Source: Erodium maritimum
Lineage: Eukaryota; Streptophyta; Magnoliopsida; Geraniales; Geraniaceae
Direction of reading: 5' to 3'
NCBI GenBank assembly: GCA_963921825.1
Contig: OY997592.1
Coordinates: 20,525,432-20,589,431, forward strand
DNA: 64,000 bases
A program made the position numbers and the translations under genes. The notes under the pieces were generated by a model. That model ran no database searches and had not been told where the DNA came from. It was given only the letters and a program-made list of their open reading frames with translations. Below are positions 1-11,460 of this stretch, piece after piece (position 1 is the stretch's first letter; each line of letters starts with the position of its first letter).

Positions 1-306
1 CGGTGGATCTCTGTCACGCCCCAAATCCGGTTTTGACCGGACTCGAGACGTGACCGGGATTAAAAGTAGAAAAGCAATAATTAAATACCAAAACCTTTAT
101 AATATCAAGGTAAGCTCTCTCAAATCAACAACTATAAATAGTTCCAAAACTTCCAATGAGTCACAGCTCAACGTAAAGAGTCAAATAAATAATGTTTAAA
201 ACACATGACCAACATAACTCTAAGATAAACCCCAAGATGTCCAAAAGCTCCCGAGCCTCGAACTCACTAGACATCAGCTACGCCTGTAAAACAGTAAAAA
301 GCCAAA

Positions 307-327
307 GGGGGGGGGGGGGGGGGGGGG
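307..327. repeat. G21 homopolymer in LTR copy B
   Basis: A run of 21 G directly beside the conserved LTR palindrome at 328-341. The sister copy C has only six C at the matching place, so the run has grown in this copy. The exact length may be affected by sequencing or assembly. Confidence 0.9.
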
Positions 328-341
328 TGAGCTTACGCTCA
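328..341 (-). promoter_or_regulatory. Conserved LTR palindrome, copy B
   Basis: TGAGCTTACGCTCA is an inverted repeat with five-base arms and a four-base centre, about 320 bases from the LTR 3' end. It matches the element at 25951-25964 in copy C. It could be a factor-binding site or a transcript hairpin; the role is unknown. Confidence 0.5.
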
Positions 342-885
342 GTAGGAAAAACCATAACAACTCAACCCTTAGGTCAATACTATACTGGATAAACAGATAA
401 CTCAAATAACAACAAAATACGATTAACAATAAATTAATATGTAACAAGATAGAATATGATAAGTGCGATGAAATAATATATGTAAACAAGATAGAATAAG
501 ATAAGCATCGTACTCTTAACATAACTTTAACTTGAAAGGTTCCATAAAAGAATTGTTATAAAGTATCCTAATGATTAAAAGGGAGTAATTGATATCACGC
601 CAACCACTTGCTTTCTCAAGCCTCCGATCCATGAATAGATTCTAGTGTCACCTCGGTTCCCATATTCCGATCTGCTAGAGTATTCATATCACATCAGATT
701 TTCCCTCGGTCCGGAGGAGGCACATACATCGGAGCACCGGAAACCATCCCATAGGGATGCTCATCGTCGGGCTTCTCGAAAATGTCTCCAAAGGACCATA
801 AGTCATAGGAAACCAAGGTAGTGCTCTCGTAGGACGCACACCCTTGGGTGAAACCTCAGAAACCATCTCTCATGAAGCAATCCAA

Positions 886-1250
886 CCACTATCCCGTAGG
901 ATCTGCCAAGCCCTTAGGCTCCAATAATCAATCAATATCCCGTAGGATCTGCCGAGCTCTCAGGTTCCTATAATCTATCAATATCCCGTAGGATCTGCCG
1001 AGCTTTCAAGTTCCTATAATCTGTCAATATCCCGTAGGATCTGCCGAGCTCTCAGGCTCCTATAATCTATCAATATCCCGTAGGATCTGTCGAGCTCTCA
1101 GGCTCCTATAATCTATCAATATCCCGTAGGATCTGCCGAGCTCTCAGGCTCCTATAATCTATCAATATCCCGTAGGATCTGCCGAGCTCTCAGGCTCCTA
1201 TAATCTATCAATATCCCGTAGGATCTGCCGAGCTCTCAGGCTCCAATACT
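886..1250 (-). repeat. 46-base minisatellite in LTR copy B
   Basis: About eight tandem units of 46 bases, each holding ATCAATATCCCGTAGGATCT followed by a GCCGAGCTCTCAGG block. Units differ by a few substitutions. A related array with similar GATCCTGCGGGATATTGG words on the other strand lies in copy A at 14050-14475. Confidence 0.9.
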
Positions 1251-1306
1251 CAACCAATATCTCACTGTATCTGTCAAACTCCAACCACCACAACGGCACC
1301 GGATTA

Positions 1307-1330
1307 CCCCCCCCCCCCCCCCCCCCCCCC
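1307..1330. repeat. C24 homopolymer in LTR copy B
   Basis: A run of 24 C shortly after the minisatellite. On the minus strand, the family direction, it is G24, which could form G-quadruplex structure. Its length may be uncertain for technical reasons. Confidence 0.9.
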
Positions 1331-4099
1331 GGTGTAGTACCGAACCAAACAAACAAACATTTCAAGGATAAGAATGAATAAGCAAGCACTAAATTCATCC
1401 AACAATGAACACTTCTCAAATCACACTTTCATCACAGCAAAGACACCCAATAACATTCCACACTTACCGTGTACTTACCTATCACGAACCATCGGTACAT
1501 CAATCACCGAATTGTGCCCCTTGGCACAACTAGTCATACTCGATCATCCGTTCAAACAACAAGTAATTCAACACGTAATCACACAACCAAGCAAGTAAGC
1601 ATTCAACTAAATCAACGTAAAGTAAACTAGTTTCATTAGACTCTTGATTATCCTAATAACTAGCAACCAAGCATGTGAACCTAGCACACAACTAATCCGA
1701 GAGCTCTTCACAGCCTCTCTACCAGTAAATCAATTCCCAAGTATTGAAAACGAGTTACACTAGTCATCTTCATCCTAAGCATGCATTCTAGACATTTCTG
1801 GTTATTAATAATTGAAAGACAATTATTCTAGTTATTTGCATCCTATAGGCAATTCTAGGACCTTTCCGATTTTATTATCCTAACATGCATACTAAGCGTT
1901 TAAATAAGAAGTTAAGACTTTCCCTACCTCGTGGTAATCCTCTAAAAATCTGTTGTCAAACTCGGTAGTCACCATTCCGTTCTTCATACGGGTTCCGGCG
2001 TGATCTTCGTTCTTCTAGCTTGAGCCCAAGTTCTTCCTTCCTTCCTTGCTCGGTACCACGGTCTTGGACCACAAACAAACTCTAATTAAAAGCTAACTAA
2101 GGCGTAAACAAACAAGCTCAAAAGACTCCACCCAAAGTTCCAAAACCAAACTCTTGAAGTAGATTAAAAAGGATCGAAAAGGGGTTCAAAGGGACCAAGA
2201 CTGATCTGCCACGGATCTGGTCACGGATCCGTGGACTGGGCCATCACGAAGACGTGTCTGGCGTCGTCACGATCTCCCCCACGGAGCCGTGACGTCCTCC
2301 GTCACGGTACCCGTCACGCCTGGTACTGTTCACCTGTCTGCTTCCTCCAGCTTCGTGTTTTCACGATTTTCACCTTCCAAACCTCCATAGATGACCTTTT
2401 AAAGCTCCAAAAACAGTTGCTAAACGTCTCTACTTCAAAACCCACCATGGGTGTTCATCAAAACTCCAAAAAACACGAATTAAAACCAACATCTAACATC
2501 AAAATCCTCCAAAACCTCAATAACCAAACTCAAGCTTCAAAACCCAACAAGTTCTTCCATTTTCCACCAAAACCCATGAACCAAAAGTTGTAGAAACGAA
2601 AATAGATGAGAGATTTACCTTGAGGATGAAGAGTAGAAGAGAAATCAAATATTTTAGAAGGGATTTGGATAGAAGATAGCTTCAAGCTTCCATTTTTCCT
2701 CCTTTCTTCTTCTTCAAGCCTCCAAAACCAAATTTCTCATCTCTCTCTCTCTCCCAATTTCGGATGCCTTGGGATTTGTGCTGAAATGAGCCTCACATTG
2801 GGTCTTAAACCTAAAGGGGATAGTGTCCAAAATACCCCCTTACTTTATCTCTTCCCAACCACAACTAATAAGGGCATAAGGGTCATATTACACTCACTTC
2901 TTCCCTTCCAAGCAAACACGGACACTTGTCCATGTGTGGACCACTCCTAGCTTAATTAAATTCCAGCATACAATTTTATCGGATTTCGCTCTAAATCGAG
3001 TCACAGTTGACCGATAAAAGTCCCGGTTTGACTTCATCCAAAATTACAGTCAACGGAAAGGAAACGGCCCAATTAAGGCAACCGTGATAGTGGCTAAGCC
3101 TTTTGGGCCCTAGAAAGGTCCCGAATGACTTCCGGAGTCATTGGTTGACTTTTCTGGCCAAAAGTCAAACTTCGTCCAAGTCACCGATTCGACCAGAGCC
3201 GATCGGGGGCGGTTCTTACAATCTCGGCGGAGTTTGACTTTCGGCCAAAAAAGTCAACCGATGACTCTGGAAGTCATTCGGGACATTCCGGGGCCCAAAA
3301 AGCTTAGCCACGATCAGGGTTAGCTTAGTTGGGCCATTACCTTTCGTTTGACTATCATATTGGGAAAAGTCAACTTTAGTCAAAACCGAACTTTTTATCG
3401 AGTAAATGCAATTAAATTGGACTGCTGGATTTTAAATAAAAGAGAGTGGTCCCCACTATGCCAAGTGTCACTAGTGGCTTGGAGGGAAGGAAAGAGGCTC
3501 AAATGACCTCTCTACCCTCACTAGTTGTCCATAAAAGGGTTAAGAACTAAAAAGTTTTTGGTCTTTTCACCTCTAGGTCTTTTTAAGGCATTAGATGATA
3601 CAAATTCAGATTTATTCTCTAGTGGCAGCCGAAAATTGAGAGAGGAGGGAGAGCTTGGAGCTTCCATGGTGTCTTGAAGAGAAAGCAAGAGAAAAGAGAG
3701 ACCTTTTGTATCAATCTCTTCCCAAATCCTCTCTAAAATCCCTTTATCTTCATCAACTCATTCTCCTAGAGGTTTGTACATCCTCAACTCTTCATTTCCA
3801 TCACTTCCATCTCTTGGGTTTTCTTACTTTGGACTAGAACTTGTTGGGTTTTAGCTTATTTAGTTTTAGATGAAGTTGTGGAGAAGAAGTGGATGATTTG
3901 TTGTTGAAATCCTTGAATTTTGTTGGTTTTTGATTGAGAAAATCCTTTGGGTACTTGTTGTTTGATGATTCCTACCTTGGGTAGAGGAGAAAAGGAGTTA
4001 TTGGACTGTTTTTTGGGAGTTTTGGAGGACTGAAAATGGAGTTTTTGAAGTGTTTTTCGTGAAAATCGCGTCTGGAGGAAGAAGATGACGGAACTGTCC

Positions 4100-4196
4100 A
4101 GACCCGTCACGGGTCCGTGACAGGGACCGTGACGGTGGACGTCACGGCTCCGTGAGGGAGGCCGTGACGGCGTCAGACACGGCTCCGTGACCGCGC
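4100..4196. repeat. Palindromic CCGTGAC/GTCACGG array, copy A
   Basis: Alternating GTCACGG and CCGTGAC words form several overlapping short palindromes such as GTCACGGGTCCGTGAC. The array continues after the copia insertion at 13142-13170 (CACGGATCCGTGACC). The copia element went into it and duplicated CGCGC. Matching arrays lie in copy D (40145-40340) and, more degenerate, in copy B (2205-2320). Confidence 0.8.
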
Positions 4197-5872
4197 TGTT
4201 GGGTCTCGATGGAGGGTATGAACACATACTTGCAGCGGAAATAACTCGAGACCATGTCATAGAACACTACCAAATATTAGATACACAAGAGAATAAACAA
4301 TATGGATGTTTCCTTACCAACTAGTTCAAGAAAAGGAAGAGAACACCAAAGAAACGATGATCGGCTTGAGTCTCCAAGACGCCTACGTATCCAAATGGAA
4401 TCAAAGCCACGTAGTTCTTCTTTAGATGACTCAAGAACACAACAAGAGGGGGGAAAAGTGCCAAACTCGAAATTGTAGTGTGAGAGGGAGAGAAGTTGTG
4501 TTTCTATTCTTGTCTTGTGATTTGTTGTAGGAAAAAGATGACTTAAACCATCAACAACCATCAAGGACAAGTAAGGTGTGAAGCATGGTGTGAAGTAAGA
4601 CAAGCATGGTGCTAAGTATGGCAAGACAAGATGGGTTAGGTGGTGAATCACCAACACCTTAATCCTTGTCTTGCTTACTTAGTACTAATTAATCAAGACT
4701 TGATTAATTAGTTCCATGGGCCTTGGTTGCATGGGCCTTTCATGGGCCTCTTGGAACATGGCCCATGGCCATTCCCAACGAGGTCCCGTGACGTGCTCAT
4801 CGCCTCCAAGCCTTCCATACCGGAAATGTCCAACATTATCCGACGCGATCAATCCCAAGACTCCAAGCCTTGTCTTGATCCGTAATGTCCTATTCACTTA
4901 CGGGCACATGACCCAAAACCCAGTTTTGGTCATGTCCCGAGACAACTCTCTTTTGGCCATTCTCCATAAATGTGTCAATGAGTTTCATCCTTCGGTGTGA
5001 CCCTTAGGTCTATGCATGTCGATAGATCAACGTAAAATCCCATTTTACTTGATCCTATATAAGTGGCAACTAACGAGACTTTAGTATTGCCTGACACTAC
5101 ATAGCGAATCGAACCAATCGATTCTAACCTTTCCGTCCTCCCTGTCATTATCCTTTTATCTCCGATATCCTGATTGAGATAAGGCATAGAGCCGTCATCC
5201 TTATTATTCTCAATCACTGTTCCTTGATATGTGAGATGACTGAATATATGATACCTAGTATCATGTGCATGGCCATGCTATTCTTTCAGTCACTCTCGAT
5301 CAAGCGGCCGAGAACCGATATCTTTCCCATACCTCAGTATGAGGGATAAATCCCTTAGCCGTCTTTCGTGTCACTCATGCAACCCGTCCCCAAGCCAATC
5401 CTGGCCGTTATGGAAGCCCTGTTACGGACAACGTTAGGCTCAGGTCAAACTTAGTTGTTGACTGCATAGTGATCACAAAGACTCCTTGGTCTAAGGATAC
5501 ATGACAAGCTACGACACTGAATATGTTAATGACTCAATCTATGGCACATATTCAGGGCGGGTCGTCCAATATCATGTCCCACATGATATCTATGATCAGA
5601 CTCCGGAATCCCATTCCAATGACTAACAGAACGTAAGCCATGAAGAGCCATCTTTCATACTAGTCGCTTCTAGTGAAGCTTTATTGACTAGGGACCCATC
5701 GAGTGTGATCCATCTCGATCTATGGTTCTATTCGCATGGTGGGCATAGATCAGAAATCACATCGATATATTACTCCAACACATAAGTAATAGAAAGCCGC
5801 TTTAATCTTATTGCTAATGATGATATATACATTTGGACATTTATGATTGAACTATGGGCACTAAGACTAACA
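4197..5872 (-). repeat. 3' LTR of copia element 1
   Basis: 1676-base LTR bounded by TGTTGGGTCTCG and GACTAACA on the plus strand. Same length as the partner LTR at 11461-13136, with a constant offset of 7264 between matching features. Confidence 0.95.
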
Positions 5873-5884
5873 ATCTCCCACTTG
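5873..5884 (-). other. Polypurine tract of copia element 1
   Basis: On the minus strand CAAGTGGGAGAT directly precedes the 3' LTR start TGTTAGTC. This is the usual site and composition of a copia plus-strand primer. Confidence 0.8.
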
Positions 5885-5886
5885 CC

Positions 5887-8800
5887 CTAGTTCCAATCTA
5901 AACTCCAATCTATTCCCATTGACCTTACATGCCTCTCATGTTTAGGCAACGATAGTGCCTTAGTCAACGGGTCGGCTATGTTATCATCAGTTGCAATATA
6001 GGTGATCTTCACATCGCCTCGGTTCAGTATCTCTCTGATGAGGTGATATCGCCGCAGTACATGTTTGGATTTGTTATGCGATCTGGGCTCTTTAGCTTGC
6101 GCAATAGCCCCTGTGTTGTCGCAAAATAGGTTCACCGGGCTGGATGGGTTTTTGATTACACCCAACCCTGCCGTGAACTTCCTAATCCACACAGCCTCCT
6201 TGGCCGCCTCTGCAGCCGCTATGTACTCGGCCTCTGTCGTGGAGTCAGCGACGGTGTCTTGCTTCACGCTCTTCCAGCTGAAAGCTCCGCCATTCAGCGT
6301 GAACACATATCCTGACTGACTTCTAAAGTCATCTGGATCTGTCTGGAAACTAGCGTCTACATATCCATTAACAACTAGTTCAGAATCATCTTTTCCCCCG
6401 TACACTAGAAACGCGTCCTTAGTTCTTCTCAAATATTTGAGAATCGCTTTGACCGCTATCCAGTGTTCCTCACCAGGGTTAGACTGATGTCTGCTGGTAC
6501 AACTCAAGGCATATGAGACATCCGGTCTCGTGCATATCATGGAATACATGATCGATCCTACCGCCGAAGCGTATGGGATTCGCATCATTCTTTTCAGCTC
6601 ATCAGGTGTCTTAGGACACTGAGTCTTGCTGAGATGAACGCCATGACGTGCGGGTAAGAGTCCTTTCTTGGAATCAAGCATTGAGAACCTACTCAATACC
6701 TTGTTCACATAGGTGCTTTGACTTAAACCCAAGACCCTCTTGGTGCGATCTCTATATATCTTAATCCCTAAGATATAAGCAGCATCGCCTAAGTCCTTCA
6801 TTGAGAAACACTTCCCTAACCAAGCTTTAGTCTCGTGCAAGGTTGGGATGTCGTTTCCAATGAGTAGTATGTCATCGACATACAACACCAGAAAGGTAAT
6901 CATACCCCCATTTGCCTTCTTGTAAACGCAAGGTTCATCTTCATTCTTGATAAAGCCAAATCCAATTACAGCTTCATCAAAACGAAGGTTCCAACTCCGA
7001 GAAGCTTGTTTCAATCCATAAATGGATTTCAACAACTTACAAATCTTTCCCTTATTCTTCGGATCGACAAAACCTTCGGGTTGAGACATATAAACGTCCT
7101 CCGACAAATTTCCGTTTAGGAAAGCGGTTTTGACATCCATTTGCCATATCTCGTAATCGTGATATGCAGCTATGGCAAGAAGAATTCGGATAGATTTGAC
7201 CATAGCCACTGGGGAAAAGGTTTCCTCATAGTCAATCCCTTGGATCTGCCTATAACCTTTCGCCACTAGTCGGGCTTTGTAGGTCTGAGGGTTGCCTTCC
7301 ATGTCCATCTTCACCTTGAAGATCCATTTGCATCCGATGGTTCTTACACCACCGATGGGATCAACCAGTTCCCAGACTTGGTTGTCCGACATGGATTGCA
7401 TTTCCTCCCTCATGGCTCCCAGCCATAACTCAGAGTCGGGTCCGTCCACAGCTTCCTGAAATGTAGCTGGATCATCGTGATCCACCACAAGCTCACCGTC
7501 ACCTCCAGACACAAAGTAACCATATCTCGGAGGTGGACGACTAACCCTTTCAGATCGCCTTGGACCTTCTGGAATTGTTGCAGGAACTGGTCCTTGCTCT
7601 ACGACCATCTCAGGCTCTTCTACAGGGTTGTCCAGTGGATCAGTTGGATCTGTACCACCCTGAATTTCTTCTAGATGTACAACCCTCCCACTGACGTCTT
7701 TGTAAATAAACTCCCTTTCCATAAAGACCCCACCCCGAGCGACGAACACCGTGTTCTCGCTGGGTTTGTAGAAGTAGTACCCCATTGTTTCTTTGGGATA
7801 CCCAACGAAGGTGCATTTATCAGATCTTGGTTCGAGCTTAGTCGGAACTAAACGTTTCACATAAGCCTCGCAACCCCAAATCTTTAGGAAGGACAAAACG
7901 GGCTTTCTCCCGCGCCATTTCTCAAATGGTGTCCCTTCCACAGCCTTCGTCGGAGCCCGATTCAAAATGAATGCGGCCGTCTCCAGAGCATAACCCCAGA
8001 AAGAGATTGGGAGATCAGTCCCACTAATCATGGACCGGACCATATCCAATAAAGTCTGATTTCTCCGTTCGGACACACCATTCAATTGTGGTGTTCCGGG
8101 AGGAGTCCATTCCGAAAGGATCCCACTTTCTGCTAGATGATCTAAAAACTCTGTGGTCAAGTATTCTCCACCTCGATCTGATCGAAGTGCTTTAATACTT
8201 TTCCCGAGCTGGTTTTCTACTTCCGTCTTAAACTCTTTGAATTTATCAAAAGCTTCAGACTTATGTCTCATCAAATAGACATAACCATATCTACTAAAGT
8301 CGTCAGTAAATGTGATAAAGTAGCTAAAACCCCTCCTGGCAAGTGTGCTCATTGGTCCACACACATCCGAGTGTATTAGCCCCAATAAGTCACCCGCCCT
8401 TTCACCGCGACCGATGAAGGGCGCTTTAGTCAGTTTTCCCATCAAACAAGATTCGCATCTATCAATCGAATGAAATTCGAATGGACTAAGAAGTCCACAC
8501 TTGTGAAGTGTTGATATGCGTTTCTCGTTTATGTGGCCTAAACGACAATGCCATAAAAGAGTTTGGTCTAAATCATTGGACTTAGACCTCTTGGTATTTA
8601 CATTATATATAGAGCTTGAGGCATTGTTATCCATATCCAATATGTACAATCCTCCAACCATTTTGGCGCTAGCATAAAATATATCATTGCATAAAATATT
8701 GAAAATCCCATTTCCAACATCAAAATTGTATCCTTCCTTGTCCAACAAAGAAATAGATACAATATTCCTACTGAAAGTAGGTACACAATATACATTGTTC

Positions 8801-9912
8801 AAAACAAAAACTAGCCCACTTGGCAAAAGAAGACTTATGGATCCTACAGCAGTCGCCACAACTCTAGTCTTGTTGCCCACTCTGAGGTCCACCTCGTCCT
8901 TCTTCAAGCTTCTCCTACCTTCCAGCCACTGCACATTAGTACAAATGTGAGATTCAGCCCCGGTATCCAATACCCATGAATCTTTGGAAGTAGTGAGATT
9001 TAGCTCTATAAAGAAAATACCTGATGAAGGCACAGTCCCACCGCCCTTCTTCAGATCATCCAGAAACTTCCTGCAATCTTTCTTCCAGTGACCAGGCTGT
9101 TGACAGTAGAAGCAGACATTCTCGACATCCTTCCCCTTCCTTGAGGACTCCCCGGTCCTAGGAGGGTTAGGACGCTTCAAATGCCTCATCTTTCCTGCCA
9201 AGTGCATAGGGGCCTTGCCCTTACCACTAACAGTTCCCTTATTCTTGAAACTGTTTCCCTGTCTGACCATCAGAACATCCTTGGATCCCTGATCCTTGAC
9301 GTTCTTTTCAGCAGTTACCAACATTCCATGCAACTCTGAAATGGTCTTGTCCATATCGTGCATATGATAGTTCATGACGAACGTAGCATATGAACGAGGA
9401 AGGGAACGCAGAACCACATCCGCTGCCATCTCGTTCTCTATCTTAAGACCCAGTCGATTAAGATGTTCGAGATGCCCCTTCATCTTTAGGACATGAGGAC
9501 CCACGGAGACTCCTGCTGACATTTTGCAGGAGAGAAGTTCATTAAGGACATTGTATCTCACGATACGTGCCCTTTCCTTGAACATACCCTTTATGATCCC
9601 CATCATAGTATAGGGGTCATCAGAGTACTCCATGAACTGGTCTTGGAGATCAGACTCCATGCAGCCCAGCATAATACATGCCACATCTATAGAATCGCTA
9701 AGGTGCTTTTGGTATGCATCCTTAACGGCCCTAATGGCATTATTAGCTGGCTCCTCAGGGATAGCCTGGTCTAGGACATATTCTTTGCGCTCGAATTTGA
9801 GGACTATCCTCAAGTTTCTGTCCCAGTCCAAGTAGTTTGTCCCACTTAGCTTGATCCTATCAAGAATGGTTTTTAGTGACAAACTACTATTGTTCGCTGA
9901 AGTACTTGCCAT
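5887..9912 (-). CDS. Copia gag-pol polyprotein (element 1)
   Basis: One open frame of 1341 codons. In order: a gag domain (about 10-200), a CCHC zinc knuckle (CFYCQQPGHWKKDC, near 267-280), an aspartic protease with a DTGAESH site (near 318), an integrase with its GAG-prefix, HHCC and DD-E core (about 450-680), a reverse transcriptase with YVDDILL (near 1018) and an RNase H (about 1190-1320). Length and order match plant copia polyproteins. The frame stops 14 bases before the 3' LTR. It belongs to the mobile element and is not a host gene. Confidence 0.95.
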   Translation of the reverse strand: MASTSANNSSLSLKTILDRIKLSGTNYLDWDRNLRIVLKFERKEYVLDQAIPEEPANNAIRAVKDAYQKHLSDSIDVACIMLGCMESDLQDQFMEYSDDPYTMMGIIKGMFKERARIVRYNVLNELLSCKMSAGVSVGPHVLKMKGHLEHLNRLGLKIENEMAADVVLRSLPRSYATFVMNYHMHDMDKTISELHGMLVTAEKNVKDQGSKDVLMVRQGNSFKNKGTVSGKGKAPMHLAGKMRHLKRPNPPRTGESSRKGKDVENVCFYCQQPGHWKKDCRKFLDDLKKGGGTVPSSGIFFIELNLTTSKDSWVLDTGAESHICTNVQWLEGRRSLKKDEVDLRVGNKTRVVATAVGSISLLLPSGLVFVLNNVYCVPTFSRNIVSISLLDKEGYNFDVGNGIFNILCNDIFYASAKMVGGLYILDMDNNASSSIYNVNTKRSKSNDLDQTLLWHCRLGHINEKRISTLHKCGLLSPFEFHSIDRCESCLMGKLTKAPFIGRGERAGDLLGLIHSDVCGPMSTLARRGFSYFITFTDDFSRYGYVYLMRHKSEAFDKFKEFKTEVENQLGKSIKALRSDRGGEYLTTEFLDHLAESGILSEWTPPGTPQLNGVSERRNQTLLDMVRSMISGTDLPISFWGYALETAAFILNRAPTKAVEGTPFEKWRGRKPVLSFLKIWGCEAYVKRLVPTKLEPRSDKCTFVGYPKETMGYYFYKPSENTVFVARGGVFMEREFIYKDVSGRVVHLEEIQGGTDPTDPLDNPVEEPEMVVEQGPVPATIPEGPRRSERVSRPPPRYGYFVSGGDGELVVDHDDPATFQEAVDGPDSELWLGAMREEMQSMSDNQVWELVDPIGGVRTIGCKWIFKVKMDMEGNPQTYKARLVAKGYRQIQGIDYEETFSPVAMVKSIRILLAIAAYHDYEIWQMDVKTAFLNGNLSEDVYMSQPEGFVDPKNKGKICKLLKSIYGLKQASRSWNLRFDEAVIGFGFIKNEDEPCVYKKANGGMITFLVLYVDDILLIGNDIPTLHETKAWLGKCFSMKDLGDAAYILGIKIYRDRTKRVLGLSQSTYVNKVLSRFSMLDSKKGLLPARHGVHLSKTQCPKTPDELKRMMRIPYASAVGSIMYSMICTRPDVSYALSCTSRHQSNPGEEHWIAVKAILKYLRRTKDAFLVYGGKDDSELVVNGYVDASFQTDPDDFRSQSGYVFTLNGGAFSWKSVKQDTVADSTTEAEYIAAAEAAKEAVWIRKFTAGLGVIKNPSSPVNLFCDNTGAIAQAKEPRSHNKSKHVLRRYHLIREILNRGDVKITYIATDDNIADPLTKALSLPKHERHVRSMGIDWSLDWN

Positions 9913-11446
9913 TTGATCTACACGACAAACAAAATATAATCAGTAAACTGAATAAATTTTATGAAGATCAAGTTCAAACACCAACCAATTGATTCTAAAC
10001 CTTTAGAACCTAAAACCAAGATCCTTGATTCACCCGATTAAGCTGAACTAATGCTCACTACTTAATCGAGCTATGTAGGTAGGACTCCATCCAATCACAT
10101 CCAATGTGACTCTTGGCTAGGGTATGTACTCATGTACACGGCTTACCCTATCTAATACCCTAGCTCAACCTCAGGCTGAGAATCGTAGTCGGGTCCACCA
10201 ATTTTCAACTATGGCCCGTCACTATGTGGGTGCTCCGCTAATGCGCACGACACCTACACATGTCGTCCAAACCTACTACCCCGCTTTCCCATGGATGCTC
10301 CGCTAATGCGCACGACACCCATAGGACGGGGAGGTAGTAAGGTGTTGATAATTGGGAGGTATCGGACATGACCCGTTTTTACTTGTCCGGTTGTGTTTTA
10401 AACTTTTGGCACATCCTAGATGCGATGAGCACATCAACTACATTCCAAATGTAATGATGCCTCCAATTACATCCAATGTAATTCTTCCTTCGAACCCGTC
10501 AACTACATCCAATGTAATGACGATTCTAAGGGCTCACAGACAATGATTAAAACCAATTTTATCTTTGCATGTGAGGTGATATGCTCGGTAAATTAAGTTA
10601 AGCATGCAATTCTAAAACACATAGAAAAGATCATGCAAAAACTAAACCAAGCATAAAGCGTTAAATATGTACATAATAGCCCACTAAACTAACTCCCACT
10701 AGCTTCTTGAGCTCCACCGACTCCAAGCCGATGTCAAAACCCGAGAAGCCACCAAATGACCTTTTCGCCCTTTCTTCGTCTTGAGTAAAATATTACAATT
10801 TAATACACGACTCGCAGGTCGGGAATTAATAAATATTACAAATAAGTGGTACGACGACCACACCTCGAAAAAATAATTACACACTAACTCTAACGGCTCG
10901 CAGGCCGTGAAAAGCGATAAATAATTAAATCAAACTCGGGGCTATTATGTACACCATGCCAACATCACATCACACATCGTGTTATCAAACAAGCATGTTA
11001 TCAAACATCATGTGATTTTCCGGTTTTAATTAATTGCCAAGTTTCGAAAATTTTTGATACTCGGTTTATCGAAACCGTTCAAAATTGAAACTTTTGAACA
11101 TTTGATTTTTGAGTTCATCAAGACGGTTCCAAACTCGTCATGACTAACAAAACGGTTTAGCTCGGCATATTGACCATCCAATGGTCATGCTTGGCCTAGC
11201 TCCGTCCAACGGAGCCCCGTTCGGTCCCGGTTTCGGCTCCCCGAGAGTCCCGCTCCCGAGACCCGAAAAATCAAATTTTTTTCAAAAATTCCAGATTTGA
11301 TAAACTTTTCAAAAATTCATTTTTCATGCATTAAACCCATAAACAAGAATTTAAAACATGTTATCAAACAATTTAGCAAATTAACATGCAAAACCGAAAC
11401 TAGCAAGCAAAACCGAAAGTTCTCTTGTGAATCCCGAAGGTAGCAC

Positions 11447-11460
11447 GGCTCTGATACCAC
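11447..11460 (-). other. Primer binding site of copia element 1
   Basis: The minus strand reads GTGGTATCAGAGCC immediately after the 5' LTR. TGGTATCAGAGC is the complement of the 3' end of plant initiator tRNA-Met and the usual copia primer site. Confidence 0.9.

Larger units (their letters stand above)
12..3220 (-). mobile_element. Solo gypsy LTR copy B, inverted inside copy A
   Basis: A 3209-base LTR reading TGTCACGCCCC...CGGTTCTTACA on the plus strand, so it lies on the minus strand in family direction. It is flanked by the 5-base duplication ATCTC at 7-11 and 3221-3225. Removing it and one ATCTC rejoins the head of copy A, which proves the nesting. No internal region is present, so it is a solo LTR left by LTR-LTR recombination. 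It carries two long homopolymer runs and a 46-base minisatellite, described separately. Confidence 0.88.

Noticed and set aside
886-1250. CRISPR-like regular repeats
   Set aside because: Units are head-to-tail with no unique spacers and lie inside a plant LTR; they are a minisatellite. The same applies to 14050-14475, 25255-25700 and 34125-35250.
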